Assembly: GCF_017876755.1 (NCBI RefSeq)
Contig: NZ_JAGIOO010000001.1
Location: forward strand, 4,883,786 to 4,947,785
DNA length: 64,000 bases
From: Crossiella equi
GTDB lineage: Bacteria > Actinomycetota > Actinomycetes > Mycobacteriales > Pseudonocardiaceae
Direction of reading: 5' to 3'
A program made the translations under genes and the position numbers. This document shows, one piece after another, positions 9,501-17,190 of this stretch (its first letter is position 1; each line of letters opens with the position of its first letter). The notes below the pieces were generated by a model, which had not been told where the DNA came from, made no database searches, and worked only from the letters and a program-made list of their open reading frames with translations.

Positions 9501-12500
9501 GCAGGTCGGTGAAGAGGTACTTGCCGCCCTTGTCCGTGGTCGTGGTGCCCGCCTGCGTGCCATCACCCTTGAGCAGGGTGACCTTGACGCCCTCGACACC
9601 CGGCTCCGGCGCGTCCTGCTGGCCGTTCTTGTTGGTGTCGATCCAGACGTAGTCACCGAGCTGGTTCACCGGCGGGACCAGGCCCGCGTCCAAGGTCAGG
9701 TCCTCGGGCTTGTCGATGTTCAGCGTCGTCGGCGCCGTGCAGCCCGTGGCCGGGTCCGCGTCGGAGTCCTTCGCGTCGTCGGAGCTCGCGTTGGCCTTGG
9801 TCGGCACGTAGTCGCCGACGTTGGCGGGCAGGCTCTTCAGGTCGAAGCACACCTGGTAGGTGCCGTCCTTGAGCGGCGCGAACAGGTACTTGCCGTCCGG
9901 CCCGGTGGTCGTGGTGCCGACCGTGGCGCCCGAACCGTCCTTGAGGGTCACCGGCACGCCCTGCACCGGGGTCTCCCCCGCGTCCTGGACGCCGTCCTTG
10001 TTGGTGTCGATCCAGACGTAGTCGCCGAGCCGGTTGCCGGGCCGGATGCCCGCGTCCAGCGTCAGGTCCTCGCGCTTGTCCGGGCCGAGCGTGGTGCTGG
10101 CGGTGCAACCGGTCGCCGGGTCCGGGTCGGAGTCCTTGGCGTCGTCGCCGCCCGCGTTCGGCCTGGTCGGCAGGTAGCCCTGGTACTGCGCCGGGGCACC
10201 GGAGAGGTCGAAGCAGACCGTGTAGGCGCCGTCGGCGAGCGGGGTGATCAGGTACTTGCCGTTCGCGTCGGTGGTCGCGGTGCCCGCGGTCGCGCCGGCG
10301 GCGGTCTTCGCGGTGACCTTGACCCCGGGCACGCCCGGCTCGTTCGCGTCCTGGACGCCGTTCTTGTTGGTGTCCACCCACACCAGGTCACCGAGCTTGT
10401 TCGGCGGTGAGCCGACCAGACCGGCGTCGATGGTGTGGTCGTCGGAGCCGTTGGCGCCGACGTTGACGGTGGCCTGGCCGGTGGCCGGGTCCACGTTGGA
10501 GTCCGCAGTGCGGCTGCTGCCCGCTTCCTTGCCGGTCCACCGCAGGGTCGCGGCGGGCGGGGCCCCGGGCAGGCCGGAGGTGTCCGCGCCGGTGTAGTCG
10601 AACTTCAGCGTGTAGCAGCTGTCGGCCTTCGCGCCGTCGGCCGCGCCGAAGTAGTACTGGCCCTTGGCGTCGGTGGTCTTGGTGGCCAGCGCGGCGGTGC
10701 TGCCGCAGGCCATCAGGGTCACCTTGACGCCCGGGACCGGCTTCTCGTCGCCGTCCTGCACGCCGTCGCCGTCACCGTCGAACCAGACGCGGTTGCCGAT
10801 CTGCACCGGGGCCAGGTCGCACAGCGCCTCGAGGTCGCCGAGGCCGTTGGCCTTGCCGAAGCCCTCGGTCTCCAGCGTGGAGATCTCGTAGGAGTTGCTG
10901 TGCTGCGGGTTCTGCATCTGGCCGTTGTTCCGGTCGAACCACCCGGTGCCGCTGGTGAACAGCTCGATCGGGTCCATCACGTTGACCGGCATGCGGCTCT
11001 CGCCCAGGACCAGCGCGGACGAGCCGAGCGAGGTCTCCAGGTGCTGCACGCGGCCGTCCGGGTAGGCGTAGTACTCGCCCGGGTAGTACTCCTTGACCGA
11101 GTCGGGCTCACCGCCGCCGATGGGCTCGCTCGGCCGGTTGTTCTTGCAGTTCCCGGAGCCCTCCCAGACGAAGGAGCCGTCGGCCTGCTTGCAGGCGCGG
11201 TTCAGGTCGCCGGAGAGGGAGTAGGTGAACACCTTGTCCGGGAACGAGCCGTCCGCGGACGGGATGCGCGCGCCGCCCTGGTCACCGGAGCGGTCGCGGA
11301 AGCCCAGGACCAGGTCGCCGTTCTTCTCGATCTCGATGTCGGAGAGCCAGGCCGTGGAGTCGGCCATGTACATGTTGTCCGGGTCGTCCGGGTCGTTGTA
11401 CGGCTCGATGAAGAACTTGTCGATCCACGGGAACCACGTGGTCGTCTTCATGTCGACGTCGCCGCGCGGGAAGTTGAGCTGCTTGTTCAGCACGACTGGA
11501 CCGAAGGTCCCGGCCTTGAACGTGCGCACCGACGCGCGGATGTCGCTGATCTCCTTGGTCGACTGGCCGGTGCAGACACCGCCCACGTAGACCACGCCGT
11601 CCCGGACGCCGAGCGCGCCCGGCCGCCAGTCCCCCGCCGCCGGGCAGCCCGGGTCGGGGATGGTGTAGCTGCCCTTGGGCGCCGAGGCCGTGGCGCCGGT
11701 GGCGTCGTAGACGTAGAGCTTCTTGTCGTTGAGGTTCACGACGTACAGCTCGGTGCCGTCCTCGGACAGGTCCAGGTCGCCCAGGCTCTGCTTGCCCGGG
11801 ACGCCGTAGAACGCGCCGTCGGCGTTCTCGGTCAGCTTGTGCGCCGTGCTGCCCGCGTTGGGCACCGTGGCGAACGTGGTGGTGCTGCTGCCGTCCGCGG
11901 CCACCGCGTAGATGCCGCCCGCGCCCGCCGGACCGTACTGGGTGAGGCGCTTGGCGAAGGCACCGGCGAAGATTCGCTTCTTCGACGCCTGGTAGGCCAA
12001 GCCGAAGACGGTGCCGGTCTTGCCCTGGTCGGAGCGCTCGGTCGGGGCCGTCTTGCCGCGCGAGGTCCAGGGGTAGGTCACCACCGAGCGGTGCCCGGGG
12101 TCGTTGGTGAAGGTCACCAGGTCCCGCTGGCACGCCGTGGCCAGGGTCGGACTCGACTGGCAGTAGTCCGCCGGGTTCCACAGGCCCATCGTCACGTCGA
12201 CGTTCTTGCCGCCGGAAACGTCGACGAATTCGGTGAGCGAGGAGAGACCGCCGCCCGCGGGGGCGGGCTTCAGGTACGGCATGGACTCCGGAATGGTCGC
12301 CTCGACGCGGTACTTACCGCCGGTGACGTTTCCGAGTGCGACCGTCACGGTGCCGTCGGCGCCCGTGGTCGCCGAAGCCGAGCCGCCGCTCGGATCGGTC
12401 ACGGTCACCGGAATTCCGCTGACACCTACTTCCAGAGCGGGCTCGTAAGTGCCATTGCCGTTCACATCACGGACGACACTCACACGTAGCGCTCCATCAC

Positions 12501-12594
12501 CCGGCCCCGCTGCTGCTGGGGACGGGTGCACGAGCACTACTGCGCTGGTCGCCGCAAGGGTGGCTGCTGCAACCAGCCCTATCGGTCTTCTCAC
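6577..12594 (-). CDS. Giant SdrD B-repeat surface protein with LAXTG sorting signal
   Basis: 2005 residues from GTG 12594 (GGGAG ribosome-binding site). Sec signal peptide ends about residue 29 (SPAAAGPG). After a transthyretin-like first domain comes a roughly 500-residue unique N-terminal region, then 11 SdrD B-like immunoglobulin-fold repeats, the last ten about 115-125 residues each, opening with LGDYVWVDTNKNGVQD-type calcium-binding loops (D-x-N-x-N-G-x-x-D) and closing ...LTLDAGL. The C-terminus is a sortase signal: LADTG, a hydrophobic helix and RRRR. LAXTG points to a class E sortase, none of which is encoded here. Expected role: cell-wall-anchored stalk or adhesin; the ligand is unknown. 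Adjacent repeats are highly alike, so repeat number may vary between strains. Confidence 0.9.
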   Translation of the reverse strand: MRRPIGLVAAATLAATSAVVLVHPSPAAAGPGDGALRVSVVRDVNGNGTYEPALEVGVSGIPVTVTDPSGGSASATTGADGTVTVALGNVTGGKYRVEATIPESMPYLKPAPAGGGLSSLTEFVDVSGGKNVDVTMGLWNPADYCQSSPTLATACQRDLVTFTNDPGHRSVVTYPWTSRGKTAPTERSDQGKTGTVFGLAYQASKKRIFAGAFAKRLTQYGPAGAGGIYAVAADGSSTTTFATVPNAGSTAHKLTENADGAFYGVPGKQSLGDLDLSEDGTELYVVNLNDKKLYVYDATGATASAPKGSYTIPDPGCPAAGDWRPGALGVRDGVVYVGGVCTGQSTKEISDIRASVRTFKAGTFGPVVLNKQLNFPRGDVDMKTTTWFPWIDKFFIEPYNDPDDPDNMYMADSTAWLSDIEIEKNGDLVLGFRDRSGDQGGARIPSADGSFPDKVFTYSLSGDLNRACKQADGSFVWEGSGNCKNNRPSEPIGGGEPDSVKEYYPGEYYAYPDGRVQHLETSLGSSALVLGESRMPVNVMDPIELFTSGTGWFDRNNGQMQNPQHSNSYEISTLETEGFGKANGLGDLEALCDLAPVQIGNRVWFDGDGDGVQDGDEKPVPGVKVTLMACGSTAALATKTTDAKGQYYFGAADGAKADSCYTLKFDYTGADTSGLPGAPPAATLRWTGKEAGSSRTADSNVDPATGQATVNVGANGSDDHTIDAGLVGSPPNKLGDLVWVDTNKNGVQDANEPGVPGVKVTAKTAAGATAGTATTDANGKYLITPLADGAYTVCFDLSGAPAQYQGYLPTRPNAGGDDAKDSDPDPATGCTASTTLGPDKREDLTLDAGIRPGNRLGDYVWIDTNKDGVQDAGETPVQGVPVTLKDGSGATVGTTTTGPDGKYLFAPLKDGTYQVCFDLKSLPANVGDYVPTKANASSDDAKDSDADPATGCTAPTTLNIDKPEDLTLDAGLVPPVNQLGDYVWIDTNKNGQQDAPEPGVEGVKVTLLKGDGTQAGTTTTDKGGKYLFTDLPDGSYQVCFDLKNLPAAVGDYALTSNNTGADETDSDADPVTGCTPVVQLGQGKRQNLTLDAGLVSPPNKLGDYVWIDANKNGLQDTDEKPVPGVTVVVKDATGATVGTTTTGADGKYLFDQLPDGKFSVCFSLGNLPQAVADYVPTKQYAGDDTKDSDADPATGCTEPVDLGPGKRQNLTLDLGLQQPVNRLGDYVWVDANKNGQQDAAEKPVPGVKAVLQTADGTVVGSTTTNEQGKYLFEDLPDGSYKVCFDTKNLPSTVGDYTLTSVNTGSDETDSDADPTTGCTPVVALGPGKRQNLSLDAGLVSPPNKLGDYVWVDANKNGVQDTDEKPVPGVTVVVKDATGTTVGSTTTNESGKYLFDQLPDGSFTVCFDLAKLPATVGDYQVTKQNGGASDKDSDADPATGCTKPVELGPGKREDLTVDAGLVAPVNQLGDYVWVDTNKNGQQDTNEQPVPGVKAVLQTADGTKVAETTTDEQGKYLFTDLPDGSYQVCFDTKNLPSTVGDFTLTTPKTGAATTDSDADPTTGCTPVVALGPGKRQDLSLDAGLVQPVNRLGDYVWVDTNRDGVQDPDEKPVPGVTVKATTKSGETVTTKTNEQGKYLFEDLPNGLYQVCFDLTTLPAEYAGYLPTRPNAGSDDAKDSDPEFGGCTNPVELTVGKRENLTVDLGIRPPNKLGDYVWVDANRNGVQDADEKPVAGVSAVLKNAEGKELGTTKTDEAGKYLFDKLPDGAYTVCFDGKSLPAPYGDYQVTKPNAGTADKDSDVDPATWCTKPTTLGVDSPEDLTLDAGIAPPVNRLGDYVWVDKNGNGLQDDGEPGVEGVPVKVVDKDGKTVTETTSGKDGKYLVEGLPDGTYTVCFGLKNLPSALSGYTPTKAGAGDAAKDSDADPATGCSKPVELGAGKRENLTVDAGLLAPAPQPGGEDPWTGTSGDGKLADTGADVAWLIALGALALGGGAALMLLAGRRRRSNDA

Positions 12595-12982
12595 GTCACG
12601 CTCCCGGGAAAACGGTCGCAGGAATCGACTGGGCCGAAGATCGGCTCGCGCGCACGGTATTGGTCAACAGGAGTGACGAGGGGTCACCAGCCAAGGTGAT
12701 TTTTTGTTGCCGGACAAGCACCAAGGGTCTTCCCGTCCCCCGAATTCGCCTCGTTCTCCCGTGGCTGCCGACTACAGCCAGTAGGAGGAACGAGCTATCG
12801 TTGGGGCTGGGACACGATCTGGTAGCGAAATCCAGGTTCGGCGCGCGGATCACGCGGAATGCGGAAAGCGATCACGGGTTGCCCGAACGGGGAGAGGGTC
12901 AGGCCATGGTGGAGATCAACTCGGTCCGGCTGGTCACGTCGAGTGATCCGCATCACGGCTCTGCGAACCGGCACTTGTTCGG
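12595..12982. other. Divergent intergenic region upstream of surface-protein gene and ptsI
   Basis: About 390 bp carrying the promoters of both divergent genes. The only gene-like element is a 28-codon frame, ATG 12906 to TAG 12990-12992, with a purine-rich GGGGAGAGGG about 7 nt upstream; it ends inside the ptsI operator (see findings). No RNA gene or longer coding region is supported. Confidence 0.5.
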
Positions 12983-12983
12983 T

Positions 12984-12997
12984 ATGGTCTAGACCAT
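12984..12997. promoter_or_regulatory. DasR-type operator (dre) overlapping the ptsI start codon
   Basis: A perfect 14-bp palindrome, ATGGTCTAGACCAT, whose core TGGTCTAGACCA equals the core of the DasR-responsive element known from Streptomyces (ACTGGTCTAGACCACT). Its last two bases are the first two of the ptsI ATG (12996). A TATGGT hexamer at 12983-12988 lies 7 nt before that ATG and there is no Shine-Dalgarno, so the site would cover both a leaderless -10 and the translation start. DasR control of pts genes is established in Streptomyces; binding here is inferred. Confidence 0.8.
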
Positions 12998-14636
12998 GTC
13001 GGCTACCCAGCTCGTCGGTGTCGGAGTCAGCCCAGGTCAGGCCGCCGGGCCGGTGATCCGTGTGGCCGAGCCGCTGCCGGAACCGCCCGCCACGCCCGCT
13101 CCGGCCGACCCCGCCGCGGAGGCCGCACGCCTCAAGCCCGCCGCGGACGCCGTGGTCGCCGACCTCAACCGCCGGGCCGCCGCGGTCAGCGGTGAGGCCC
13201 GCACCGTGCTGGAGACCACCGCCGCGATGGCTGCCGACCCGGCGCTGCTCGCCGAGGCGGAGAAGCTGGTCGCCGGTCGCGCGCTGCCCGCCCCGCGCGC
13301 CCTGTTCGAGGCCGCCAACGGCTTCGCCGCCATGCTCGCCGCCGCGGGCGGCTACCTGGCCGAGCGCGTGCGGGATGTGCACGACGTGCGCGACCGCATC
13401 GTGGCCACGCTGCTGGGCGTGCCCATGCCGGGCGTCCCGGACCTCACCGGGCCGAGCGTGCTCATCGCCCGCGACCTGGCCCCCGCCGACACCGCGGGCC
13501 TGAACCCGGACCTGGTCCTCGCCCTGGTCACCGAGGAGGGCGGGCCCACCAGCCACACCGCGATCCTGGCCCGCTCGCTGGGCATCCCGGCCGTGGTGGC
13601 CTGCCGCGGCCTGCTCGCGCTCGACCCGGCCGGACTGGTCGTGGACGGCGGCACCGGGCTGGTCGAGGTGCCGGAGGGCCCGGTCGAGGTGCGCGCGGTC
13701 ACCCGGGCGCCCAAGGTCGAGTGGAACGGGCAGGGCAGGCTCGCCGACGGGCACCGGGTCAAGGTGCTGGCCAACGTCGGCTCCCCGGAGGACGCCAAGA
13801 CCGCGGTGGCCACCGGTGCCGAGGGCGTCGGCCTGTTCCGCACCGAGTTCTGCTTCCTCTCCGCCACCGAGGAGCCCACCGTCGCGGCGCAGACGGCCGC
13901 CTACGCGGCGGTGCTGGCGCCGTTCGAGGGCAAGCCGGTGGTCGTGCGCACGCTGGACGCGGGTGCCGACAAGCCGCTGCCGTTCCTCAACAGCGAGGAG
14001 GAGCCCAACCCGGCCCTGGGCGTGCGCGGCCTGCGCATCGCGCTGGAGGACTCGGGGGTGCTGGACCGCCAGCTGGAGGCCATCGTCGCCGCGGCCGAGG
14101 AGACCGGCGCGGACGTCTCGGTGATGGCGCCGATGGTGGCCACCGCCGAGGAGGCCGCCTGGTTCGCTGAGCGGGCCCGCGAGGCCGGGGTGGCCCGGGT
14201 CGGCGTGATGATCGAGATCCCGGCCGCGGCCCTGGCCGCCAAGGAGATCCTGGCCGAGGTCGACTTCGTCAGCCTGGGCACCAACGACCTGGCCCAGTAC
14301 GTCTTCGCCGCCGACCGCATGCTCGGCGCGCTGGCCCCGCTCAACGACCCGTGGCAGCCCGCGCTGCTGCGCCTGATCGCCCTGGTCGGCGAGGCGGGCA
14401 CGGCGGCGGGCAAGCAGGTGGGCGTGTGCGGCGAGGCCGCCTCGGACCCGGACCTGGCCTGCGTGCTCACCGGCCTCGGCGTCACCAGCCTGTCCATGAA
14501 CAACGCGGCGCTCACCCAGGTCGGCCACCGGCTGACCACGGTCCGGCTGGACGCCTGCCAGCTCGCCGCCCGCGCGGCGCTGGCGGCCAAGGACCCGGCG
14601 CACGCCCGGTCCGGGGCGCACGCCGCCCTGCACTGA
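12996..14636 (+). CDS. ptsI: Phosphoenolpyruvate-protein phosphotransferase (PTS enzyme I)
   Basis: Cytoplasmic enzyme I: takes phosphate from PEP and passes it to HPr to drive PTS sugar uptake. 546 residues, normal length. The phospho-histidine is in GGPTSHTAIL (His about 187), with the HPr-interaction domain before it; PEP-binding motifs follow: GLFRTEFCFL, VVVRTLDAGADKPLPF, SLGTNDLAQYVFAADR, and the catalytic Cys in VGVCGEAASD near residue 485. ptsH is not adjacent. The start directly abuts a dre palindrome and has no ribosome-binding site, consistent with a leaderless message repressed by a DasR-like regulator responding to amino-sugar phosphates. Confidence 0.95.
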   Translation: MSATQLVGVGVSPGQAAGPVIRVAEPLPEPPATPAPADPAAEAARLKPAADAVVADLNRRAAAVSGEARTVLETTAAMAADPALLAEAEKLVAGRALPAPRALFEAANGFAAMLAAAGGYLAERVRDVHDVRDRIVATLLGVPMPGVPDLTGPSVLIARDLAPADTAGLNPDLVLALVTEEGGPTSHTAILARSLGIPAVVACRGLLALDPAGLVVDGGTGLVEVPEGPVEVRAVTRAPKVEWNGQGRLADGHRVKVLANVGSPEDAKTAVATGAEGVGLFRTEFCFLSATEEPTVAAQTAAYAAVLAPFEGKPVVVRTLDAGADKPLPFLNSEEEPNPALGVRGLRIALEDSGVLDRQLEAIVAAAEETGADVSVMAPMVATAEEAAWFAERAREAGVARVGVMIEIPAAALAAKEILAEVDFVSLGTNDLAQYVFAADRMLGALAPLNDPWQPALLRLIALVGEAGTAAGKQVGVCGEAASDPDLACVLTGLGVTSLSMNNAALTQVGHRLTTVRLDACQLAARAALAAKDPAHARSGAHAALH

Positions 14637-14637
14637 G

Positions 14638-15204
14638 CTACCAGCGGAAGAACCGGGACTTGCGCACGGGACGGCGGATCTCCACCGTCCCGAAGCGCAC
14701 CACCCCGGTGAGGATGAAGTGCGGGTCGCCGGGCGGCCCGCCCGCGTCGGCCTTGTCCGTCACGCTGCCGCCGGTCACGGCCAGCAGGTCCGCGTTGACC
14801 GTGGCCCCGTCCGGGATGACCAGCGTGGTGGTGCCGAGCGCGTTGTGCAGCTCGATGGTGACCACCGGCTCGGCGATGACCGCCTCGGTGAAGTCCAGCA
14901 GCGTCGAGCCCGCGGTGCCCTTGAGCACCAGCCGCCCGGGCACCGTCCACCGGCCGCGCCGCTCCAGCGAGGACATGGCGTTGTGGCCGAGCACCAGCTC
15001 GCCCCGGGCCACCGCCTCGTTGAGCACCATGCCCGGGATGTCCATGACCACGGTGTTCAGCTCGGCCCGGGTGCGCGCGGCCAGGGCGCGGTCGGAGCGG
15101 AGGGTGAACTCGCTCAGCGTGATCCGGCCCTGCCCGGTGGCCCGTTCCAGCAGTTCGACCACATGCCTGCGTTCCGCGTCGGACACCAGCAGGTTGCGGT
15201 CCAC
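14638..15204 (-). CDS. DUF1707 domain protein
   Basis: 188 residues from GTG 15204. The N-terminal 55 residues match DUF1707 (VSDAERRHVVELLERATGQGRITLSEFTLRSDRALAARTR, given in two pieces: residues 8-27 and 28-47). The remainder is a beta-rich domain (VVTIELHNALGTTTLVIPDG) like the C-terminal half of cell-wall-active antibiotic response (LiaF-type) proteins, with no membrane segment. It follows the response regulator by 2 nt, and its GAGGAG ribosome-binding site is within the last codons of that gene, so it belongs to the two-component operon. Its stop lies 1 bp from the ptsI stop. Function unknown; possibly an accessory to envelope-stress signalling. Confidence 0.75.
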   Translation of the reverse strand: MDRNLLVSDAERRHVVELLERATGQGRITLSEFTLRSDRALAARTRAELNTVVMDIPGMVLNEAVARGELVLGHNAMSSLERRGRWTVPGRLVLKGTAGSTLLDFTEAVIAEPVVTIELHNALGTTTLVIPDGATVNADLLAVTGGSVTDKADAGGPPGDPHFILTGVVRFGTVEIRRPVRKSRFFRW

Positions 15205-15206
15205 TT

Positions 15207-15866
15207 CTACTCCTCGACGTCCAGGCCGTGCTCGATCGCGTAGCGGGCGAGCTCGACACGATTGTGCAGCTGGAGCTTGCGCAGCGTCGACTGGACGTGG
15301 TTCTCCACGGTCCGGTGGCTGATCACCAGCCGGGTGGCGATCTGGCGCGCGGTCAGCCCCTTGGCCACCAGGCGCAGCACCTCGGTCTCGCGCTCGGTGA
15401 GCTGCGGGGCGCTCGGCTCGGTGTCCGGGGTGGTGGCCATGCGGCGGTACTCGCCGAGCACCAGCCCGGCCAGGCCCGGGGTGAACACCGCGTCGCCCGC
15501 GGCCGTGCGCTGCACCGCGTCGGTCAGCTCCTCCACCGAGGCCGACTTCACCAGGTAGCCGCTGGCCCCGGCCTTCACCGCCTCCAGCACGTCGTCGTGC
15601 TCACCGCTGGCGGACAGGATCAGCACCCGGGTCTCGCGCAGCTCCGCGGTGATCAGCCCGGCCGCCTGCACGCCGGAGGTCTCGCCCATGTTCAGGTCCA
15701 TCAGCACCACGTCCGGGCGCACGGTGCGGGCGATGCGCACCGCCGAGTCGCCGTCACTGGCCGTGGCCAGCACCTCGAACCCGCGTTCGGCCAGGTCACG
15801 TGCCACACCGTCGCGCCAGATGGGGTGGTCGTCGACCACCATCACCGTCACCTTGCGCTCGCTCAT
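15207..15866 (-). CDS. NarL/LuxR-type response regulator (MacR-like)
   Basis: 219 residues from ATG 15866, which overlaps the kinase stop (ATGA). Receiver domain with acidic pair D12/D13 and phospho-acceptor D57 in VVLMDLNM; Lys of KSAS near 107; C-terminal LuxR helix-turn-helix (ERETEVLRLVAKGLTARQIA and SHRTVENHV). A longer frame upstream runs back through the kinase gene and is rejected. Its partner is the histidine kinase next door; in actinobacteria related pairs control cell-surface and lipoprotein genes. Confidence 0.92.
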   Translation of the reverse strand: MSERKVTVMVVDDHPIWRDGVARDLAERGFEVLATASDGDSAVRIARTVRPDVVLMDLNMGETSGVQAAGLITAELRETRVLILSASGEHDDVLEAVKAGASGYLVKSASVEELTDAVQRTAAGDAVFTPGLAGLVLGEYRRMATTPDTEPSAPQLTERETEVLRLVAKGLTARQIATRLVISHRTVENHVQSTLRKLQLHNRVELARYAIEHGLDVEE

Positions 15867-17029
15867 CGCCTTCCCCCCTTGCCTTGCCTCGGTACCCGGA
15901 CCTCCCACTCGGTGCCCTCGCCGGGTGCCGTGTGCAGGCAGAGCGTGCCACGCAGGTCCTCGACGCGGCCCCGGATCGACTTGGCGATGCCCATTCGTCC
16001 CTCCGCCTCTGCCGCTCCGATGCGGCCCTCGGCTATGCCCGGGCCGTCGTCGCGGATGCTGACCACGACCGCCTCGCCCAGGTCCTCCAGCAGCACCCAG
16101 GCCTTGGCGGCCGGGCCCGCGTGCTCGTCCACATTGGACAAGGCCTCGCGGGTCAGCGCACACAGCTCGGCAGCGGTGTGTGCGGGCACCAGCACCTGGG
16201 TGGCCGGTGCCGAGACCTGGAACCGGGGCGTGGCCAGCAACTGGAGCTGGGGCCGCAGGTCCACGTCGCCGTCCTCAGTGGACTCCGGCGGCGCGCTGGC
16301 CACCAGCGAGCGCAAGGAGATCTCCTGCTCGCCCGCGAGCTCGGCCAGCTCGGCGGCCTCCCCGCCCAGCTCGCGGCCCCGGCGGCGCACCCGCGCCAGC
16401 ACCTGGAGCACGCCGTCGTGGATCTGCCGGGCCAGCCGCTCGCGCTCGCGGTTGGCCGCCTCGGCCTGCAGCGCCCGGTGCAGCCGCGCGGCCGACTTCC
16501 GGGCCACCGAGGAGGCCAGCCCGATCATGAAGCCGATGCCGATCAGCAGCACGGTGTCGCGCGCGATGTCGGTGTCGAAGCGCGCCCGGATCAGCCAGCT
16601 GATGCCCGCTACCAGCGCCCCGGCGGCCATGCCCGCCCGGCGCCCGCCCAGCACCGCGGCCGCGACCATGCAGCCGGAGGCCCACACGGTGACCACGGTC
16701 GGCGCCGAGCTGTCCATGTACGCGCGGTCGTGCACGAACAGGCAGGACAGCAGCAGCACCGAGGTGACCACCACGTCGGCCACCACCACCGACGTGCGGC
16801 GGCCGCTCTCCCGCGTGTAGCAGTACACGGTGAAGGCGGTCCAGCCGACCATCACGCCGAAGATCAACCAGCCCAGCCACTGCCGCTGGTACTGCGAGTG
16901 GTGGACCACCACCCCGCCGAACGCGAACAGCAGCGTGACCACGCGCAGCCAGACCAGTGCCCGCCACAGTGGCATCACCGTCTCCGCCGCGGTGTCCCGG
17001 TCCGCGATCTCCACTCCCACGGCCCACAT
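15863..17029 (-). CDS. Membrane sensor histidine kinase, MacS/DUF5931-like
   Basis: 388 residues. About five or six hydrophobic segments in the first 175 residues form the DUF5931-type sensor, followed by a dimerisation helix with phospho-acceptor His 204 in RLARQIHDGVLQVLARV (HisKA_3 type) and an HATPase_c domain (LTREALSNVDEHA N-box, DDGPGIAEG G1, GRMGIAKSI G2). The G2 and N-box are intact. It is first gene of the kinase-regulator-DUF1707 operon. The signal sensed cannot be read from sequence; short loops suggest an intramembrane-sensing kinase. Confidence 0.9.
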   Translation of the reverse strand: MWAVGVEIADRDTAAETVMPLWRALVWLRVVTLLFAFGGVVVHHSQYQRQWLGWLIFGVMVGWTAFTVYCYTRESGRRTSVVVADVVVTSVLLLSCLFVHDRAYMDSSAPTVVTVWASGCMVAAAVLGGRRAGMAAGALVAGISWLIRARFDTDIARDTVLLIGIGFMIGLASSVARKSAARLHRALQAEAANRERERLARQIHDGVLQVLARVRRRGRELGGEAAELAELAGEQEISLRSLVASAPPESTEDGDVDLRPQLQLLATPRFQVSAPATQVLVPAHTAAELCALTREALSNVDEHAGPAAKAWVLLEDLGEAVVVSIRDDGPGIAEGRIGAAEAEGRMGIAKSIRGRVEDLRGTLCLHTAPGEGTEWEVRVPRQGKGGRR

Positions 17030-17190
17030 CCTGCCTCACGCAACCCATACCAATGGCATTCCGCATACGCCCGTCTGGACGCATTCGGAGGAGGCATGGA
17101 TGTGACAGGCTGGACCGCGGTGACGGCCAGCAGGGGGCTGGTCACGCACCGCCAGGGGATCCTGGTGTCCGCACCACGGGGGAGGCCTTC

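Noticed and set aside
12660-12992. 110-codon frame upstream of ptsI
   Set aside because: No ribosome-binding site at its start, no family; region looks like promoter DNA.
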